Shown here: one piece after another, positions 62,114 through 64,000 of the stretch
Position numbering within the stretch: position 1 is the first letter of the stretch
How the letters are laid out: the number at the start of each line of letters is the position of its first letter
Assembly: GCF_041346925.1 (NCBI RefSeq)
Contig: NZ_CP166840.1
Coordinates: 3,157,001-3,221,000, forward strand
DNA length: 64,000 nucleotides
From: Agaribacterium sp. ZY112
GTDB lineage: Bacteria > Pseudomonadota > Gammaproteobacteria > Pseudomonadales > Cellvibrionaceae
Reading direction: 5' to 3'
Notes under the pieces: generated by a model
Databases searched by the model: none
Told to the model about the DNA's origin: nothing
The model's input: the letters and a program-made list of their open reading frames with translations, nothing else
Program-made: the position numbers and the translations under genes

Positions 62114-62591
62114 ATGCATCATGTCCTTAAAAGAGACCGAAAGTACTACTTTAATGTACGCATCCCCAAGAGTGTAAACGTAACACGCCCCGAAATAAGG
62201 CTAAGCCTACGAACTTCTAGTAGAAAGCAGGCTAATTTGATCGCTGCAGTACTCTCCATTGAACTGAATCTGCTACTAAATAAAACCACGTTAAGCATTG
62301 AAGCTATTAAAGCGTCACTTAAGGCCTCCATTAATAGCTATTGCCAATCACAAGGACACAGAGTGATAGAAATTTTTAACTCCAAAAAGCTATGTAATGC
62401 CAAAGACCTGACAAAACTACCGAAATTGTTGAGCGATATCTATACGAAAAAGGGAAATCAGGTGTTTGGAGTGCCAAGTCTCAAGAGGGGGGGGGAATCA
62501 GCGCTCGAACTATTTAGCCATACTTGGAAACAAACCGTTAACTGATAAAACGAGGCCTGTCGCCGCAGATTACCTTTATCTCTATAAATAA
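62114..62591 (+). pseudogene. Frameshifted N-terminal part of a tyrosine recombinase (phage-type integrase)
   Basis: The first ~110 residues match the N-terminal DUF6538-type region of phage integrases (RDRKYYFNVRIPKSV, RLSLRTSSRKQANLIAAVL). After about 62430 the likeness passes to other frames: YEKGKSGVWSAKSQE in one and AILGNKPLTDKTRPVAADYLYLYK in another, the latter matching the core-binding domain. A run of nine G near 62486-62494 is one likely slip point. No catalytic domain (R..H.R..Y) is found, so the gene is truncated as well as shifted. It begins 240 bases from the ffs-like fragment. Confidence 0.7.
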
Positions 62592-62877
62592 CGCCCACCT
62601 ACTAGCGGTATGCCATGAAGCCACTGCCGTTACAGGGCTTCAGAGGGGTGGACAGGTCGTACGAAATTATTTGGCTGGACTGAAATGGTATTGCAGAGAC
62701 TCTAAGGACTAAATTATGCGCTACAGTGTTAATCATTAGAATCACTTTCATATGTGAATTCGCATGCTTCAACTGGCAGACCAGAATCGTTTGTGGATTC
62801 TTGTATGATGATTTCAATATTGGGCATGCGGCCAGCGAGATCATATCTAGAGAGAATGGCGGTTCGAAAGTTGCTTC
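62592..62877. other. Gene-free stretch of the decayed element, 286 bases
   Basis: The frames here are short and unlike proteins. A small hairpin, GAAGCCACTGCCGTTACAGGGCTTC, lies near 62617-62641. I see nothing else I can support. Confidence 0.4.
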
Positions 62878-63379
62878 TTAACACTCATGCCGTCTGCTAT
62901 TCCACACATCCCGAACAATTGTAAATTCAGGGTTAATCATCCAGTGCTCTCCTGCAGGGTTCTCTGGATTTTCAACCAGCCATCTTTCGAAAGGTTGCGC
63001 CCCGCCTCCTATAATACTTTCGAAGCCCTGACTGGCACTCTGTGGTGAGGGTGTCTCGGCAACTTCAACTGCACCTCCTTCCTCTTGATCTAGCCTGACA
63101 ATAATCGCGTCACCAGCTGAGACTTCATCGACCTCCTTAGATGATTATTCCGCTCTTCGTCTGAATACACATACTCAGTCTTTAAATTGCATTCTGGGGC
63201 GTGCCTTGCGCAAAAATGTGCAGGATGGCCGTGGGAGCTCTCTTTCCTAAACCAAGCAAGCTCACCGCAATCAGTACAAATTAAGCTATTTACTTTTGCT
63301 CTAGCTCACTATCAGGCAGTGCTGAAAAAGGTAGAACCTCCCAAACTTCATTACCTGCTATGCAAGTTGCGTACTGCAT
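62878..63379 (-). pseudogene. Zinc-ribbon-type protein gene with two frameshifts
   Basis: Reading the minus strand with two frame changes gives one continuous protein-like sequence. It opens MQYATCIAGNEVWEVLPFSA, then (after a shift near 63295) LICTDCGELAWFRKESS and HFCARHAPECNLK, and (after a shift near 63135) EVDEVSAGDAIIVRLDQEE through to WMINPEFTIVRDVW and a stop at 62878. The CxxC...CxxH/C spacing suggests a zinc ribbon. Similar hypothetical proteins occur in other proteobacteria, to my recollection. The frameshifts, if real, inactivate it. Sequencing error is the alternative. Confidence 0.65.
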
Positions 63380-63456
63380 ATATTTACCTTCCTTGAATCC
63401 CGTTTAACTAAATGCTGTTAGATTATTCACCTTAAGAAGGACCAGTACTGCCCGCT

Positions 63457-63596
63457 CTAGTACTTATGATACCCCTTGCACACCCCCTTCTTCTACTACA
63501 CTTATGCCCGCCATTAGAGTCTGTTCTACCGTTATTATGGGCAGCTGCTGAGGTCATTATAAAGATTAGTAGGAGTACTTGTGAGAGGCACTTCAT
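63457..63596 (-). pseudogene. YHYH-type small secreted protein with frameshift
   Basis: From the ATG at 63596 the frame encodes a signal peptide (MKCLSQVLLLIFIMTSAAA) and HNNGRTDSNGGHKCS, the start of a YHYH-domain protein. In that frame it then runs into RRRGCARG. One base away, after the G-run near 63483-63488, the sequence reads VCKGYHKY and stops at 63457, as a YHYH protein should end. So a one-base slip in a G-run has probably broken it. Confidence 0.6.
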
Positions 63597-63766
63597 TGGT
63601 CTTCCTTCATTGATAAGACCAAGAGACACTTTGGCCTATAACTCATTGATGCAATCTATGATCAGAACTCCACTCCCCACGTAGTCTTTCACTGCACACT
63701 ATTTAAAGAGGTCCAGACCTACCTCATAAATCTCCCCAGAAGGCTATCAGACAGCCGGGACCCCTT

Positions 63767-64000
63767 CTAACTTATATAAGCGTTGAAATGAGTATCTTCA
63801 GCTACGTCGAAGTGACTGCTTTTTCCGTCTTGCCTCCAGTCATGAGCCAGATCGTCACCATTCAGCGCGAGTAGGTCGCCTGCAATCGCGATAGCGGCCT
63901 TTTTTACTCTCGTATCACATGTCATATCAAGCTCAAGAACCTGACTGATTAGCTCTTCCGTAGAAGAGTCCCCTGATAGTTTCGGCCCAATCCGATGGTT
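63767..64000 (-). CDS. Partial unknown protein running off the window
   Basis: 78 codons stay open from the right edge to a stop at 63767, with a protein-like composition: STEELISQVLELDMTCDTRVKKAAIAIAGDLLALNGDDLAHDW. No family recognised. It lies on the same strand as the two preceding relics and belongs to the presumed element. Confidence 0.55.
   Translation of the reverse strand, partial: NHRIGPKLSGDSSTEELISQVLELDMTCDTRVKKAAIAIAGDLLALNGDDLAHDWRQDGKSSHFDVAEDTHFNAYIS

Noticed and set aside
62602..62844. 80-codon minus-strand frame after the integrase relic
   Set aside because: Composition is not protein-like, there is no ribosome site, and it overlaps non-coding sequence of the decayed element.

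Overview
The window reads as chromosome of an agar-degrading marine gammaproteobacterium, probably close to the Cellvibrionales (Saccharophagus/Teredinibacter/Simiduia type). The grounds are the comEC-exbB-exbD-lpxK and lolCDE/DUF2062 neighbourhood, which has the same order in Pseudomonas; the dnaX-ebfC-recR-rnd-ycgL-ycgN block; and a secreted GH16 beta-agarase resembling S. degradans Aga16B. The taxonomic placement is inference from gene content, not from a search. No rRNA or tRNA gene was recognised.

Layout. 1-10.4 kb is housekeeping: lipid A (lpxK, partial), an ExbB/ExbD proton channel pair, the DNA-uptake channel ComEC, lipoprotein sorting (lolCDE), a PilZ protein and a uracil-DNA glycosylase relative. 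10.8-21.8 kb holds a lipoprotein and then a five-gene operon that uses every part twice: two circularly permuted ATP-grasp units, two alpha-E units and two transglutaminase-like units, plus a DUF2126 amidoligase domain. Such operons are predicted to make and trim an unknown peptide-like product. A 1416-residue SNF2 ATPase follows.

26.3-35.3 kb is accessory DNA. From 28.46 to 35.32 kb it is an integron gene-cassette array read on the minus strand, with quasi-palindromic attC sites next to, and mostly overlapping, the stop codons of small unrelated genes. No integrase gene is in the window, so within these 64 kb it is a cluster of attC sites lacking an integrase. Cassettes include a possible Tse2-like ADP-ribosyltransferase toxin with an overlapping partner, a membrane-anchored HEPN-like protein, a putative PD-(D/E)xK nuclease with a cysteine cluster, and several unknowns. 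An intact IS3-family element with a 4-bp target duplication has broken one attC site and one cassette. The array abuts the terminator of the agarase gene.

35.5-61.8 kb is core genome again: agarase, dusA, transaldolase, a TerB-like protein, an HDOD signalling protein, purL, mltF, tadA, two flavodoxins, mnmC, a ComFB-like protein, a von Willebrand factor A protein with a long acidic tail, ycgN, ycgL, rnd, recR, ebfC, dnaX (with a complete-looking tau/gamma frameshift site) and an aldo/keto reductase.

61.8-64 kb looks like the decayed end of an integrated element. A 3' fragment resembling the SRP RNA gene (ffs) is followed by a frameshifted tyrosine-recombinase gene, a zinc-ribbon gene with two frameshifts, a frameshifted YHYH-type secreted protein and a gene running off the edge. 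This suggests an island that used ffs as attachment site, with the intact ffs expected beyond the right edge.
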